Shown here in pieces: positions 8,440 to 16,872 of a DNA stretch of 33,305 nucleotides (within the stretch, counting starts at the first letter, position 1; each line of letters starts with the position of its first letter). The notes under the pieces are model-generated. The model did no database searches and was not told the origin of the DNA. It saw only the letters and a program-made list of their open reading frames with translations. This DNA is from Candidatus Woesearchaeota archaeon. Its GTDB lineage: Archaea > Nanobdellota > Nanobdellia > Woesearchaeales > UBA11576. The position numbers were made by a program, and so were the translations under genes. The stretch is from positions 1-33,305 of the forward strand of contig JABMQF010000138.1 of assembly GCA_013203345.1 (NCBI GenBank). The letters run 5' to 3'.

Positions 8440-9896
8440 ATGAAGAAAAGCCTGATCTTGTATTGACTTCCTTTGCGACGTATATGCAATCAGGTATTGA
8501 ACAGTTCAAATGGCATCTTGGCAATTTCTTTGGCAATAATCCTGATCTTGAGGTTGAACATGTTAGGGATACTCTCGAGGATATCAATGCATATGAGAAC
8601 ATTGAGCATCTGCAACCAATAAAAGAGGAACACCTAGTCATTCTTGATGAGGATAAGATTGACACCAAAGAAGCAGAACAGGTAGTTCTGGATGGTGAGT
8701 TCTTCTGGGAGCATGCTGCTGCAGGTGAGGCCACAAGACTTGGTATGGGAACTAAGTATATCATTAAGCTGAGCGATTTCTCTGTAGAAAAGATGCTCGA
8801 GATGCGTAAAAATGAGATTAAACAAGACTTCAAAGACAATCCTGCGAAGGCTCATGAACTGATTGCTGAGCTTACTGAAGAGCGCCTTGTCAAGCAGATG
8901 GGCTGCAGGCCAGAAGAGACTCTACCTTTGGGCCTGGGAACCCGACATATGTTGCAGATGGCATTCGATCTTGTCAAGCTCGCCAAGAAACACGGTCGAG
9001 ATCCAGAAGAAATACTGAAAAAACAAAAGATGCTGATAATACTCAATGAGTCGACAGCAGATGATATAATGGACGAGTTTATGCGTCATGATTATTTCGG
9101 TTTCGAAAGGAAGAATGTGCATTTCATGATACAGAAAAGCTTTGAAGGCATTGACCTCAATAAAGGTGAGCCGTTTTATGACATGGGCCACGACACACAC
9201 AAAAGGTTGCACAACCATGGTCAGATGGTCATGCAGAAGACGCACGACAATGTCATATTCTATATTGACAATGACACTTCAGAGAGATATCTGACGAGCG
9301 CAGAGTTCGAGAAAGTGCTGGAAGGGACAAAGGATTTGGTGTCATATAATATTGAGGATATAGATTATCTCACGAACGCAATAGATTGGCAGGCACTTGC
9401 GCTGGCACTGGATCTCGGTAAGAAAGGGCATGCCATGACAATGGAGATTGTTGCGCAGAACCCCCTAAAACCTCAGAAAGGCGGGGCGTGCTTCTGGGAT
9501 GACAAGAAGAAACGTATAGTTATAATAGAATCAAACCAGCTTAAAGGTATGGATGTTGCAGACATCAAGCATCTGAATAAGAATTTCAACCATTACCCTA
9601 ACCCTGCAAATGCATTCAGATCAGTGAGGGAAGGCAAGATGCACCTGCATACAGATGTCAAGCTGATGACAGACAAGGAAGGGAATCCAAAGTATTATGT
9701 CTATTTCAACACGCCTACAGGGGATGTGAACTTCCTTGTGAAGACAGCATATGTCATGAGGAAAGAGCTGAAGCCCATATCAAACTGGAAGTCACCTGCG
9801 ACGACTCCCCCTACGGTAAAGGCATGTTATGAACAGGACCATCAGAAGGGATTTAAGGAGTTTGCAGAGAATATAATAGGAATAACTCTTGGATGA
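8436..9896 (+). CDS. UDPGP-family nucleotidyltransferase-like protein
   Basis: This 486-aa protein resembles UDP-sugar pyrophosphorylases (UDPGP/AGX type), which form UDP-sugars from UTP and sugar 1-phosphates. The nucleotide-loop region reads AAAGEATRLGMGTKY (about 94-108), where the family usually has a GGxGTRLG form followed by a PKG-like segment. Later parts fit the family too: ILNESTADDIMDEF (about 202-215), a YFGF segment before HFMIQKS, and an NDNDTSE-like region. The glycine-rich loop is weakened (A-G-E-A instead of G-G-x-G), so substrate or activity may differ. It overlaps cca by 4 nt, a pairing with no obvious shared pathway. Confidence 0.7.
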   Translation: MNEEKPDLVLTSFATYMQSGIEQFKWHLGNFFGNNPDLEVEHVRDTLEDINAYENIEHLQPIKEEHLVILDEDKIDTKEAEQVVLDGEFFWEHAAAGEATRLGMGTKYIIKLSDFSVEKMLEMRKNEIKQDFKDNPAKAHELIAELTEERLVKQMGCRPEETLPLGLGTRHMLQMAFDLVKLAKKHGRDPEEILKKQKMLIILNESTADDIMDEFMRHDYFGFERKNVHFMIQKSFEGIDLNKGEPFYDMGHDTHKRLHNHGQMVMQKTHDNVIFYIDNDTSERYLTSAEFEKVLEGTKDLVSYNIEDIDYLTNAIDWQALALALDLGKKGHAMTMEIVAQNPLKPQKGGACFWDDKKKRIVIIESNQLKGMDVADIKHLNKNFNHYPNPANAFRSVREGKMHLHTDVKLMTDKEGNPKYYVYFNTPTGDVNFLVKTAYVMRKELKPISNWKSPATTPPTVKACYEQDHQKGFKEFAENIIGITLG

Positions 9897-9932
9897 TGCA
9901 GTTAACCGCGGGATTTAGGGAATTTTTTGCGA

Positions 9933-9966
9933 AGCAAAACAAAGAGAAGGAGAGTTTTGTTTTGCT
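9933..9966. terminator. Hairpin between convergent genes
   Basis: AGCAAAACAAA (9933-9943) and TTTGTTTTGCT (9956-9966) form a perfect 11-bp stem with a 12-nt loop. It lies between the stop of the UDPGP-family gene (plus) and the stop of the HIT gene (minus), so it could end transcription in both directions. The A/T-rich stem supplies a U-rich 3' arm on each strand. Confidence 0.55.
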
Positions 9967-9970
9967 CCTG

Positions 9971-10402
9971 TTAAAGGGATTGTTGAATCTCTAATGCCAC
10001 TGCTTTTAATTCTGATTCAGAAGTAGGTTCTCTGCTTCCTGGACGGTAAATAAATTTTCTTGGTTCATATTGGTAAATGCCTGAATCATTTTCTTGTCTT
10101 GGTATTATATGTAAATGAAAATGAGGTATCTTTTGACCGGCAAATTTATTCTCATTATATGCAACATTAAAACCTTGTGCGTTATATGTTTTTGTAAGAG
10201 CTATTTTTATTTTTTCGGCTAAATTCAAAATTGCTTTTATTTCTGCATCAGTAATTTCATCAAGCTTTGCAACACATCTTTTCGGAACAACTAAAGTATG
10301 TCCAATAGTAATTGGAATGTTGGTCGGGAATGCCCAGGCTAATTCATTCTCACAAATTTTTCTTTCCTTTATTTCAGGAATCTCACAAAAGGCACATCTC
10401 AT
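9971..10402 (-). CDS. HIT-family nucleotide hydrolase/transferase
   Basis: This 143-aa protein carries the histidine triad HFHLHII (His94, His96, His98), with His98 aligned to the nucleophile that attacks the alpha-phosphate of nucleotide conjugates. N-terminal Cys3 and Cys6 recall the zinc site of Fhit/PKCI relatives, and ITIGHTLVVPKR (31-42) matches the upstream HIT block. Substrates may be dinucleoside polyphosphates or AMP conjugates; the sequence does not decide. A TATA-like AATATAAATA lies about 25 nt upstream of the ATG, suggesting a leaderless mRNA. It is one of two HIT genes in this window. Confidence 0.9.
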   Translation of the reverse strand: MRCAFCEIPEIKERKICENELAWAFPTNIPITIGHTLVVPKRCVAKLDEITDAEIKAILNLAEKIKIALTKTYNAQGFNVAYNENKFAGQKIPHFHLHIIPRQENDSGIYQYEPRKFIYRPGSREPTSESELKAVALEIQQSL

Positions 10403-10459
10403 GAATTTAAGTCATCAATCTTTATTTATATTTCTTTCGTTGAGAATAAAACAAAATGT

Positions 10460-11245
10460 TCACTCACTCAAGAATTCTTTTATGCTTTCTGTTGTCCTGT
10501 TGTCTTTGAGCATGTCGCCGTGTTCGACGTTATCCATACTGATGAGTTCCTTGTCAGCTGACGGTGACATGGCATACAGTTCTTCTGACATCCTGAATGG
10601 GACTTTATGGTCTGAAGTGCTGTGTATAAGAAGCAGCCTTCCTTCGTATTCACGCACGCAGTCGGTATTGGCATAATTCTCAGAAAGTATGATATCAACA
10701 GGATACATCCAGTATTTTATCTTAGCTATGTCTGCTATGCTGGTGAATGGTGAGATAAGGGTCATGCTATCAACATAATGATGGGATGCATGATGAGCTG
10801 CGAGCGCGGATCCGAGGCTGTAACCAACTACGTGAACACTATGGTGCTCTATGTTTTCGACAAATTCTATTGTGTTTTGTACATCAGCCAGGATAGAATC
10901 TTTTGAAGGGATGTTGCCATCTACACCATATCCATTATATTCAACAAATATGTAAGAAACATTCAAATCTTTAAACAACTGGATTAGTTCAGGCATGTCA
11001 CATGCAGAACCTGTGTTCGAATGATACGCTATGACCAAATCTTCTGTGTTGTTTGTGTAGTAAAGACGTGTGCCTTGGAATTCAATTGTTTCAGCATCAA
11101 TGAGTGCTTCACATTCACCGAACTTGTCATCATCAGGCACATATACCATGCTGCTTTGCAGGATGCTAAGAAAAATACCGAAGAGCACGTATATCCCTAT
11201 GATAATGCCTGCTGCTGTCAATAACACTAACCTATATGACCTCAT
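10460..11245 (-). CDS. Membrane-anchored alpha/beta hydrolase (BEM46/ABHD13-like)
   Basis: This 261-aa serine hydrolase has one N-terminal membrane segment (about 5-30). The predicted catalytic triad is Ser143 in GYSLGS, Asp212 in STSDHKVP and His242 in NVEHGD. The order and spacing fit the BEM46/ABHD13 branch, whose substrates are mostly unknown esters or thioesters. The C-terminal catalytic domain probably faces outward, because the positively charged N-terminus MRSYR should stay inside. A TATA-like TTTATAAG lies about 28 nt upstream. The gene lies 57 nt downstream of the HIT gene, in the same direction. Confidence 0.85.
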   Translation of the reverse strand: MRSYRLVLLTAAGIIIGIYVLFGIFLSILQSSMVYVPDDDKFGECEALIDAETIEFQGTRLYYTNNTEDLVIAYHSNTGSACDMPELIQLFKDLNVSYIFVEYNGYGVDGNIPSKDSILADVQNTIEFVENIEHHSVHVVGYSLGSALAAHHASHHYVDSMTLISPFTSIADIAKIKYWMYPVDIILSENYANTDCVREYEGRLLLIHSTSDHKVPFRMSEELYAMSPSADKELISMDNVEHGDMLKDNRTTESIKEFLSE

Positions 11246-11415
11246 TTTTTTAAGTCTAAGTCTTTATGTGCTTATAAATGTTTTTGATGATGTAATTATA
11301 TATTTAGAGGGGTATGTTTTCTACAAGCAGGTAAAAAAGCATTGTTAAAAGCTATCGGGCTATTTAAATATTCCCGGAAACTCATATAAATAGTAATCAT
11401 TATAATATTACTAAA

Positions 11416-12447
11416 ATGGAATTAGCTCATAATCTTCGGAAATCATTCATAGAAGAAAAAAAAGGGTTTGACCGTATTGTGGGGCAGGAAAGTGTCAAAC
11501 AGCAGGTCAAATCAGCACTGATAGCTGGCAGGCATATTCTGATAGTTGGTCCTCCAGGGGTAGGTAAGACTACACTCGCAAAGGATGTTGCTAAGGTGCT
11601 TCCTATAATAGAAGTAATGAATTGTTCTTATCAGTGCTTGCAAGAAAATCCTATCTGCCCGACATGCAAAGCAGGAAAGACTAAAGGGACAAGAACTGTA
11701 CAAGGACCTGATCTTTTTGTCAGGGTGCAGGGCAGTCCAGACTTAACAGCCGAGGACCTTATAGGGGATATAGATCCTGCAAAAGCGCTTCAGCATGGTC
11801 CACTTAGCATGGAGGCTTTCACACCTGGGAAGATATTTAAGGCAAATAATGGAGTTCTTTTCTTTGACGAATTAAACAGGGCTCCTGAAAAACTTCAGAA
11901 CGCGCTCCTCCAGGCGCTTCAGGAAAGAACAGTAACAATAGGCAGTCATGATGTGGATCTCGAGGCTAATTTCATATTCATAGCCACAATGAATCCTGAC
12001 GATACCAGCACAGATCCTTTATCGGATGTTCTTATGGATCGTTTTGATGTTGTTTACATGGAATATCCTGAAACTTTGGAAGATGAACAAAAAATAGTTG
12101 AACAGGAATCTCAGCACTTCATAGAATTCCCAAATGAGACTGTCAGATTAACAATTCTTTTTGTGCGTATGCTTAGGCAATCAGACAGGCTTGAAAAACT
12201 TCCAAGCGTAAGAGCATCTATTGGTCTTTATGAAAGAGCCCAGACAAACGCGATTCTGAAAGGTTCTTTGGAAGTTGAGTGGAAAGATGTACAGGAAGTT
12301 ATGATATCTGTTCTGGCACACCGAATAAAACTCAAACCTTCAGCGCAATATCTACAGAGTCCACAGGAATTAATAACAGAGAAATTAAAGGAATTTGTTC
12401 AGCGACAAGGTCTTTCATCTGAATCTGAAGGAGATGACGTCCCCTAG
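11416..12447 (+). CDS. MoxR/ChlI-like AAA+ ATPase with Cys cluster
   Basis: This 343-aa AAA+ protein has Walker A GPPGVGKT (45-52), Walker B LFFDELNR (148-155), sensor 1 TMNP (191-194) and an Arg finger in LMDRFD (Arg209). Right after the first core strand it has four cysteines (C70, C74, C81, C84; the last two as CPTC) that look like a zinc site. MoxR ATPases remodel or mature target proteins together with VWA-domain partners. The next gene encodes a VWA protein and overlaps this one by 14 nt, the classic MoxR-VWA pair. TATA CATATAAATA at about 11384-11393 suggests a leaderless mRNA. Confidence 0.9.
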   Translation: MELAHNLRKSFIEEKKGFDRIVGQESVKQQVKSALIAGRHILIVGPPGVGKTTLAKDVAKVLPIIEVMNCSYQCLQENPICPTCKAGKTKGTRTVQGPDLFVRVQGSPDLTAEDLIGDIDPAKALQHGPLSMEAFTPGKIFKANNGVLFFDELNRAPEKLQNALLQALQERTVTIGSHDVDLEANFIFIATMNPDDTSTDPLSDVLMDRFDVVYMEYPETLEDEQKIVEQESQHFIEFPNETVRLTILFVRMLRQSDRLEKLPSVRASIGLYERAQTNAILKGSLEVEWKDVQEVMISVLAHRIKLKPSAQYLQSPQELITEKLKEFVQRQGLSSESEGDDVP

Positions 12448-13648
12448 TAGCGTAGACAAAAAAGATAAAAAACAGGCAGATGTTGATGTATCTAATTTCT
12501 CAGCAGCAGAAGAGCTACAAGGCAATCTCAAACTTGAGGATGTAGATGACAAGCTCATGCATTCAGTTCTTGAAAACGATAAACAGACAATAGATGAGGG
12601 ACTTTTGATAGAAGAATCTCTCAACAGAGGGATAGGTTCTTTCACACCTGATATGATGTTTGAAAAGATGGTCAAGAACTATTCATTCACGAAAAGTATT
12701 ATGGGCGAGGCATTACTACGGATTGTATCAGGGTATGATCCTGACTATCTTGAAAAGAACATAGGCATACCTGAGTTTCAAAGACAACTCAAGAAAAAAA
12801 TAGAACAGAGGCTGGATAAGTTCAAGAAAGATGGTGTGTTGAACAAACAAGGCGTCATAACAGATAAAGGAATAGAGCTGGCATCACTTATACTTTACAT
12901 ACAGGAGCTTGATAACATAGTGCCCAAAGGCATGATTGGTGAGAAATTCCACAAGAAGCGAAGCGTATATGGTGGCAAGATGGATGCGCGAAATTACCGT
13001 AAAGGTGATAGGTATAAAGATATAACAATCAAGAGGTCAGCAAAGACTGCAATACGCAGAGGACATGCGAGTATACTTATTGAAGATCTTAAAGTTCATG
13101 AAAGACAGAGCAGAGGACAAGTGTGCATAATCTATGCTCTGGACGCAAGCGGCAGTATGAAAGGAGACAAGATAGGCACTTGCAAGAAAGCAGGCGTAGC
13201 TCTTGCATACAAAGCTATCCAAGAAAGGGATAAAGTAGGTTTAATAGTCTTTGGCACAGATGTGAAAGATGCTGTAATGCCAACCCGTGACTTTTCACAA
13301 CTTCTTAAGGCAATTACCAAAGTCAAAGCATCTGCAGAAACAGATATGGCTTCCACAATCAAAAAATCAATTGATATGTTTCCTAATTCAGACGTCACAA
13401 AACATCTTCTGCTACTCAGTGATGCGCTGCCTACAAAAGGAGATGAACCTGAAAAAGCAACTATTGAAGCTGCAGGTATAGCGCGAACCCGCGGTATAAC
13501 AATATCTATGGTGGGTATCAATCTTGATGAAAAGGGAAAGAAGCTCGCAGAAAGGCTTGTTGAAGTTGGTAAGGGCAAGCTGTACATTGTCAAGGATCTA
13601 AAAGAACTAGACAAGATTGTTCTGCAAGATTACTATTCTGTATACTAA
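12434..13648 (+). CDS. VWA-domain partner of the MoxR-type ATPase
   Basis: This 404-aa protein has a C-terminal von Willebrand factor A domain with a MIDAS metal site: Asp237, Ser239 and Ser241 in DASGS, and a later Thr in SAETDM. The N-terminal 200 residues are helical and charged, with no membrane segment, so it is a cytoplasmic adaptor. Together with the ATPase it resembles the Mg-chelatase ChlI/ChlD or MoxR-CoxE type of pair, in which the VWA protein presents the client. ATG 12434 is the first ATG in frame and overlaps the upstream gene by 14 nt. In-frame TTG 12395 is less likely. The client protein is unknown. Confidence 0.88.
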   Translation: MTSPSSVDKKDKKQADVDVSNFSAAEELQGNLKLEDVDDKLMHSVLENDKQTIDEGLLIEESLNRGIGSFTPDMMFEKMVKNYSFTKSIMGEALLRIVSGYDPDYLEKNIGIPEFQRQLKKKIEQRLDKFKKDGVLNKQGVITDKGIELASLILYIQELDNIVPKGMIGEKFHKKRSVYGGKMDARNYRKGDRYKDITIKRSAKTAIRRGHASILIEDLKVHERQSRGQVCIIYALDASGSMKGDKIGTCKKAGVALAYKAIQERDKVGLIVFGTDVKDAVMPTRDFSQLLKAITKVKASAETDMASTIKKSIDMFPNSDVTKHLLLLSDALPTKGDEPEKATIEAAGIARTRGITISMVGINLDEKGKKLAERLVEVGKGKLYIVKDLKELDKIVLQDYYSVY

Positions 13649-14196
13649 AACTTTGGACGATACTTGTCGTGACGGTGCCTGTGAGAAAAGTCGGCCGCGT
13701 GGAAGACAAAGCCGAGAATGGCTATGACTACAATAATACCAAGTGCGAAAGCTATTGGTTTACTTGTCAGAATATCTGAGGATTCATATACGACAAAACC
13801 TGTGATTGAATTGTTTAGGCTCAAAGCACCAATACTTGCAATGGCGGCTATAATCACAATTAGTGGCAGGATTTTTGACTCTGTTTTTATGCTCTTTTCC
13901 ACAATTCTATCAAAATGCCTTTTTTTATGATAACTTTTCATGATATTATAAGTCGCAGAATCATAAGAAGTATAATTATTTGTTATGCTACCAAGACTAT
14001 TTTGAAGAGCATCTGATTCATGTATCAGAGTGTTTTCTGATTTTATCCTAACTGATTTCAGATTAGCAAGTCTTTTGTTAGCTTTGTTTGGGCATTTACC
14101 CAAGTAAACTGGGTGTTTGGTACCATCTTCTTCAATTATGTGGCTGAAATGATGAACCTCAATATTTCGACCTCTTTTTTTTTTCAATGTGTGCAT
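13645..14196 (-). CDS. Two-TM membrane protein
   Basis: This 183-aa protein has a basic soluble N-terminal half (1-105) with several His and Lys residues, then two hydrophobic segments at about 108-135 and 146-167. It ends in a short His-rich tail, HRHRHDKYRPKF. Both ends should lie on the same side, probably cytoplasmic. Its 3' end overlaps the VWA gene by 4 nt tail to tail. A TATA-like element at about 14217-14227 is about 28 nt before the start. No family is recognised; it could be a membrane client of the MoxR-VWA pair, but convergent orientation is weak evidence. Confidence 0.65.
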   Translation of the reverse strand: MHTLKKKRGRNIEVHHFSHIIEEDGTKHPVYLGKCPNKANKRLANLKSVRIKSENTLIHESDALQNSLGSITNNYTSYDSATYNIMKSYHKKRHFDRIVEKSIKTESKILPLIVIIAAIASIGALSLNNSITGFVVYESSDILTSKPIAFALGIIVVIAILGFVFHAADFSHRHRHDKYRPKF

Positions 14197-14357
14197 GTGC
14201 TTGTCTTAAGATTATTCTATATTTAAAGCTTACCGCGCGAAACGTCCTTTATGGGTAGTAGGTGTGTCAATGATTTCGATTATACAGGTACTATTGTCAG
14301 CAATAACAATTATGGTAATAACACCTCTGCTTACATCCGCACAACCAATAACAAATA

Positions 14358-14484
14358 CCCTGCTTGTGCTACTGCTGCCACCTAGCGAGCGAAAAGGAAC
14401 TACAGTAAGAACCATCGCAGTTGGGCGAACCACATTAACAAACACAGTAGTGCGAGCGTGGCAGCAGTTATAGCACAGGCAGGG
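14358..14484 (+). ncRNA. Candidate structured RNA or MITE-like hairpin element
   Basis: CCCTGCTTGTGCTA (14358-14371) pairs with TAGCACAGGCAGGG (14471-14484) with one G-U pair. CTGCTGCCAC (14372-14381) pairs perfectly with GTGGCAGCAG (14458-14467), leaving a 3-nt bulge TTA (14468-14470). This gives 24 pairs enclosing 76 nt. Inside, ACTAC (14399-14403) can pair with GTAGT (14447-14451), and TCGC with GCGA (about 14414-14427). Upstream, GGGTA (14253-14257) and AGGTGT (14260-14265) have possible partners. A TATA-like TATATTTAAAG at about 14217-14227 could drive a plus-strand RNA. It does not show recognisable RNase P, SRP or tRNA motifs. A small inverted-repeat transposon relic is the main alternative; no target duplication is obvious. 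The strand is a guess. Confidence 0.5.
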
Positions 14485-14669
14485 AAGAGATGCTAAGTCA
14501 GAGAATTTGAGATGTTGGTGTTGGATGGGCTAAGATTATTGTGAATACTTTGAAAACTAAAGCTAAAACAAAATTCATCAAAATAATCGATAATTGAATT
14601 ACCCCTTCGGGAAAGTTTGAGTTTTGGCAAAGTTATTCTTTGTGCGCTGAGTTCGTGGTGGTTTGTTGT

Positions 14670-14714
14670 TTTGTTGGTTCTTGGTTTGTTGGTTTTTGGT
14701 TTGTTGGTTCTTGG
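14670..14714. repeat. Three tandem copies of a 15-bp TTTGTTGGTTCTTGG repeat
   Basis: Copies lie at 14670-14684, 14685-14699 and 14700-14714; the middle copy differs by one base (T for C). A partial copy precedes them. The array ends about 24 bp before the TATA box of the phosphoesterase gene. It may be a simple slippage repeat or an upstream binding array. Confidence 0.75.
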
Positions 14715-14768
14715 TTATCTTTTTGATGTGGGCAAAGATTTATAATCTGGTTGTTGTTGTTGTGGGGT

Positions 14769-15365
14769 ATGAAACTGTTGGCATTTGTGGATCTTCATGG
14801 ATCTCTTGCAATACTGGGAAAGATTGTCAGGCTTGCGAAAAAAGAAAAAGTCAATTATATTGTATGCGCAGGAGACATAACAATATTCGGCGATTCTATG
14901 AAGAAGCTTATACTCAAGCTGGATGAGGCAGGCATACCTGTACTCATGATACACGGTAACCACGAGGATCAAGATTTGTTAAGTGCGCTCTGCAAAAAGA
15001 CAAAGAATGTTAAGTTTGCACATAAACAAATAATACAGCACGAGGGTTATGCTTTCTTTTGTTATGGGGGCGGAGGATTCTCATCAAAAGATAAAGGATT
15101 TGAGAAATGGTCAAAAGAATCTATGAAGCAGATAGGTGAAGGTATCAAAATTGTTCTTTTAACTCACGCGCCTCCATATGGTACAAAACTTGACTTGATA
15201 ATTGATCAGCCTGCAGGCAGTAAATCAATAAGACAATTCATAAAGTTGGTCCAGCCAAAGCTGGCAATAAGCGGTCATCTTCATGAGAATTCGGGTATGA
15301 CGGACAAAATAGATAAGACAAAACTCATAAACCCAGGTCCGTGGGGAATTATACTGACTGTCTAG
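14769..15365 (+). CDS. Metallophosphoesterase (calcineurin-like)
   Basis: This 198-aa two-metal phosphoesterase has the full motif set: DLH (Asp8, His10), GD (Asp36), GNHE (Asn64, His65), THAPP (His133) and GHLH (His170, His172). Small archaeal members act on phosphomono- or diesters; the substrate is open. There is no signal peptide, so it is cytoplasmic. ATG 14769 lies 28 nt after TATAAT at 14741, which fits a leaderless transcript better than the upstream in-frame TTG codons. Its last 4 nt overlap the tail of the convergent TYW1 gene. Confidence 0.88.
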   Translation: MKLLAFVDLHGSLAILGKIVRLAKKEKVNYIVCAGDITIFGDSMKKLILKLDEAGIPVLMIHGNHEDQDLLSALCKKTKNVKFAHKQIIQHEGYAFFCYGGGGFSSKDKGFEKWSKESMKQIGEGIKIVLLTHAPPYGTKLDLIIDQPAGSKSIRQFIKLVQPKLAISGHLHENSGMTDKIDKTKLINPGPWGIILTV

Positions 15366-16294
15366 ATATCCATGATTCTTCCAGGGAAATCTTCTTTCAT
15401 AAGCAATACAACTCTTGAAGCAGGATGTTCATCAATCACTTTGTACCCGCACTTCTCTGCGATATCTTTTGCAAACACTTGTACATCTGGATGGAGTGGC
15501 ATGTTTTCCATAACCAGCTTTAGCCTAGAAGCTCCCACAAACATGTAAGACTTGACTTCTATGAAATGTGGTTGTGCAATCTTAATCATGTCAGCAAAGC
15601 CTGCAGCAGAATCCATATTCATTCCTTTAATTGCAGTTATCCTTATACAAGTCCTTGTGACTTGTTTTAAATTCTTAAGTATAATCAAGCTTTTTTGCAG
15701 ACGCTCCCAGGAGTCTGGATGGATAGGTTTACAGATGCTTTTTTGCATATCCTTGTCTGGCGCATCAAGTGAAAGATAAAGTTGTGTAGGTGGTTCAAGC
15801 TTTTCAAGAATATCTGGAAGCATGCCATTAGTGACAATAAATGAAGAGAAACCTTTTTCATTCAATTTTCTGATAAAGCTACTCAAGTGAGGGTAGTAAA
15901 GGGTCTCACCAGTCAATGAAATAGCAAATTGATTTGGATTCTGTGCTTTTGCCAGTATATCCTTGTTAGCTTTTTCAAGACCTCCAAACCCTGACAGGAG
16001 TTTACGTTGTGCCTGTACAGCTTTTTCTAGCAATTCATCAGGATCATCTATATCTGTAAACGGCTCATTATAATGCTCACGCCAACAATAAACACAATCC
16101 ATATCACAGTAATTTACAGTTACAGAGAGTTGGCAGCACAAATGGGATTTAATGCCATAGAACTTTTGCTTGTAACATACACCTTCACCTTTGATGGACT
16201 TCTTTGTCCAAGTACACACTTTTACAGCAGAGTGATTACCTATAAACTCATATTGTTGTTTTTCGAGCAATTTTTGATAAGCTTTTTTTACCAT
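15362..16294 (-). CDS. taw1: 4-demethylwyosine synthase (TYW1-type radical SAM)
   Basis: This 310-aa enzyme builds the tricyclic base 4-demethylwyosine from m1G37 of tRNA-Phe using pyruvate and SAM. The radical-SAM cluster CDMDCVYC gives Cys63, Cys67 and Cys70. Cys27, Cys40 and Cys53 match the spacing of the second iron-sulfur cluster in archaeal TYW1. I set the start at ATG 16294 (MVKKAYQ). The upstream in-frame extension to 16393 is hydrophobic, overlaps the divergent gene and is probably promoter DNA. The eukaryotic flavodoxin domain is absent, as normal for archaea. Confidence 0.92.
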   Translation of the reverse strand: MVKKAYQKLLEKQQYEFIGNHSAVKVCTWTKKSIKGEGVCYKQKFYGIKSHLCCQLSVTVNYCDMDCVYCWREHYNEPFTDIDDPDELLEKAVQAQRKLLSGFGGLEKANKDILAKAQNPNQFAISLTGETLYYPHLSSFIRKLNEKGFSSFIVTNGMLPDILEKLEPPTQLYLSLDAPDKDMQKSICKPIHPDSWERLQKSLIILKNLKQVTRTCIRITAIKGMNMDSAAGFADMIKIAQPHFIEVKSYMFVGASRLKLVMENMPLHPDVQVFAKDIAEKCGYKVIDEHPASRVVLLMKEDFPGRIMDI

Positions 16295-16340
16295 ATTATC
16301 TGGAGCGGAAAGGTCTTTTTTAATGGTTTTGCAAAAAATA

Positions 16341-16346
16341 TATAAA
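16341..16346 (+). promoter_or_regulatory. TATA box fixing the start of the 167-aa gene
   Basis: TATAAA at 16341-16346 lies 28 nt before ATG 16369. The upstream in-frame ATG at 16354 is only 13 nt after the element and would lie before the expected transcription start. This argues for 16369 as the true, leaderless start. Confidence 0.55.
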
Positions 16347-16368
16347 ACAATCAATGTACTATCAAAGT

Positions 16369-16872
16369 ATGTCTTTACAATCAATATTATCAAAGCTTCG
16401 AGAGAATGATATCTTTAAGGGTTGGCAGGAAGCACACAAAGAAGTGAAGCTTGTACATCTATTTACGATGCTTGAAACAGGCACTGAGTCTAAGCTAGAC
16501 ATAGGATTTTATGACTACAATTCTGAAAAGATGACCTCATTTACCATGGATGAAAATGTGGAGAGTGTTGAACAGAGAACAGATGAAGAGGTTTTCAAAA
16601 AGGAAGATGATCAAATACTTCCACTAGAAGAAGATAAGATCAAGATAGATATGTTGCAGGCTTGCGATATATGTTCTAAGGTTCAACAAGAAGAATATTC
16701 TATTCATAAACCTATGAAGCAAGTCATCATACTCCAGCATCTGTCTATAGGTCAGATATGGAACATAACTTACATAACAAAGCAGTTCAAGACTCTGAAT
16801 TTTAAGGTTGATGCTGAGAACGGTAATGTGATAGAGCACAAACTTCATGAGATATTTAGTTTTGACAAGTGA
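16369..16872 (+). CDS. Hypothetical acidic protein
   Basis: This 167-aa soluble protein has an alternating strand-helix look. Its C-terminal part (about 125-165) reads as strand-rich, with ITYITKQFKTLNFKVDAENG, which recalls the end of PepSY-like or lipocalin-like folds, but I would not assign either. It contains CDIC near the middle (about 103-106) and an acidic loop before it. It is divergent from TYW1 with a 74-nt spacer. No function is proposed. Confidence 0.6.
   Translation: MSLQSILSKLRENDIFKGWQEAHKEVKLVHLFTMLETGTESKLDIGFYDYNSEKMTSFTMDENVESVEQRTDEEVFKKEDDQILPLEEDKIKIDMLQACDICSKVQQEEYSIHKPMKQVIILQHLSIGQIWNITYITKQFKTLNFKVDAENGNVIEHKLHEIFSFDK

Larger units (their letters stand above)
14197..14768. 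other. 572-nt gap with a hairpin element and tandem repeats
   Basis: No convincing protein gene is found between the two-TM gene (minus) and the phosphoesterase gene (plus). The left half is richer in G and C than the surrounding spacers and contains the hairpin element at 14358-14484. The right part holds a 15-bp tandem repeat at 14670-14714 and the TATA box (about 14738-14746) of the phosphoesterase. Short open frames at 14251-14385 (plus) and 14230-14445 (minus) cross the hairpin and are better explained as accidental. Confidence 0.65.

Noticed and set aside
14230-14445. Minus-strand 71-aa frame rich in Val and Thr
   Set aside because: It lies opposite the hairpin element, has no Shine-Dalgarno and starts with GTG. 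It is probably accidental.
14251-14496. Plus-strand frame with an in-frame TAG at 14383, open for 44 codons before and 36 after it, as a possible recoded gene
   Set aside because: The frame crosses both arms of the 24-bp hairpin, whose base pairing explains the sequence better. No family is recognised and nothing supports pyrrolysine decoding.
14663-14926. 87-aa frame starting with repeated CWFLV units
   Set aside because: The repeats are a translation of the 15-bp tandem array, and the rest overlaps the phosphoesterase gene in another frame.
16295-16393. N-terminal extension of TYW1 with a hydrophobic start
   Set aside because: It overlaps the divergent promoter and the start of the 167-aa gene. 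The known TYW1 Cys spacing fits the start at 16294.
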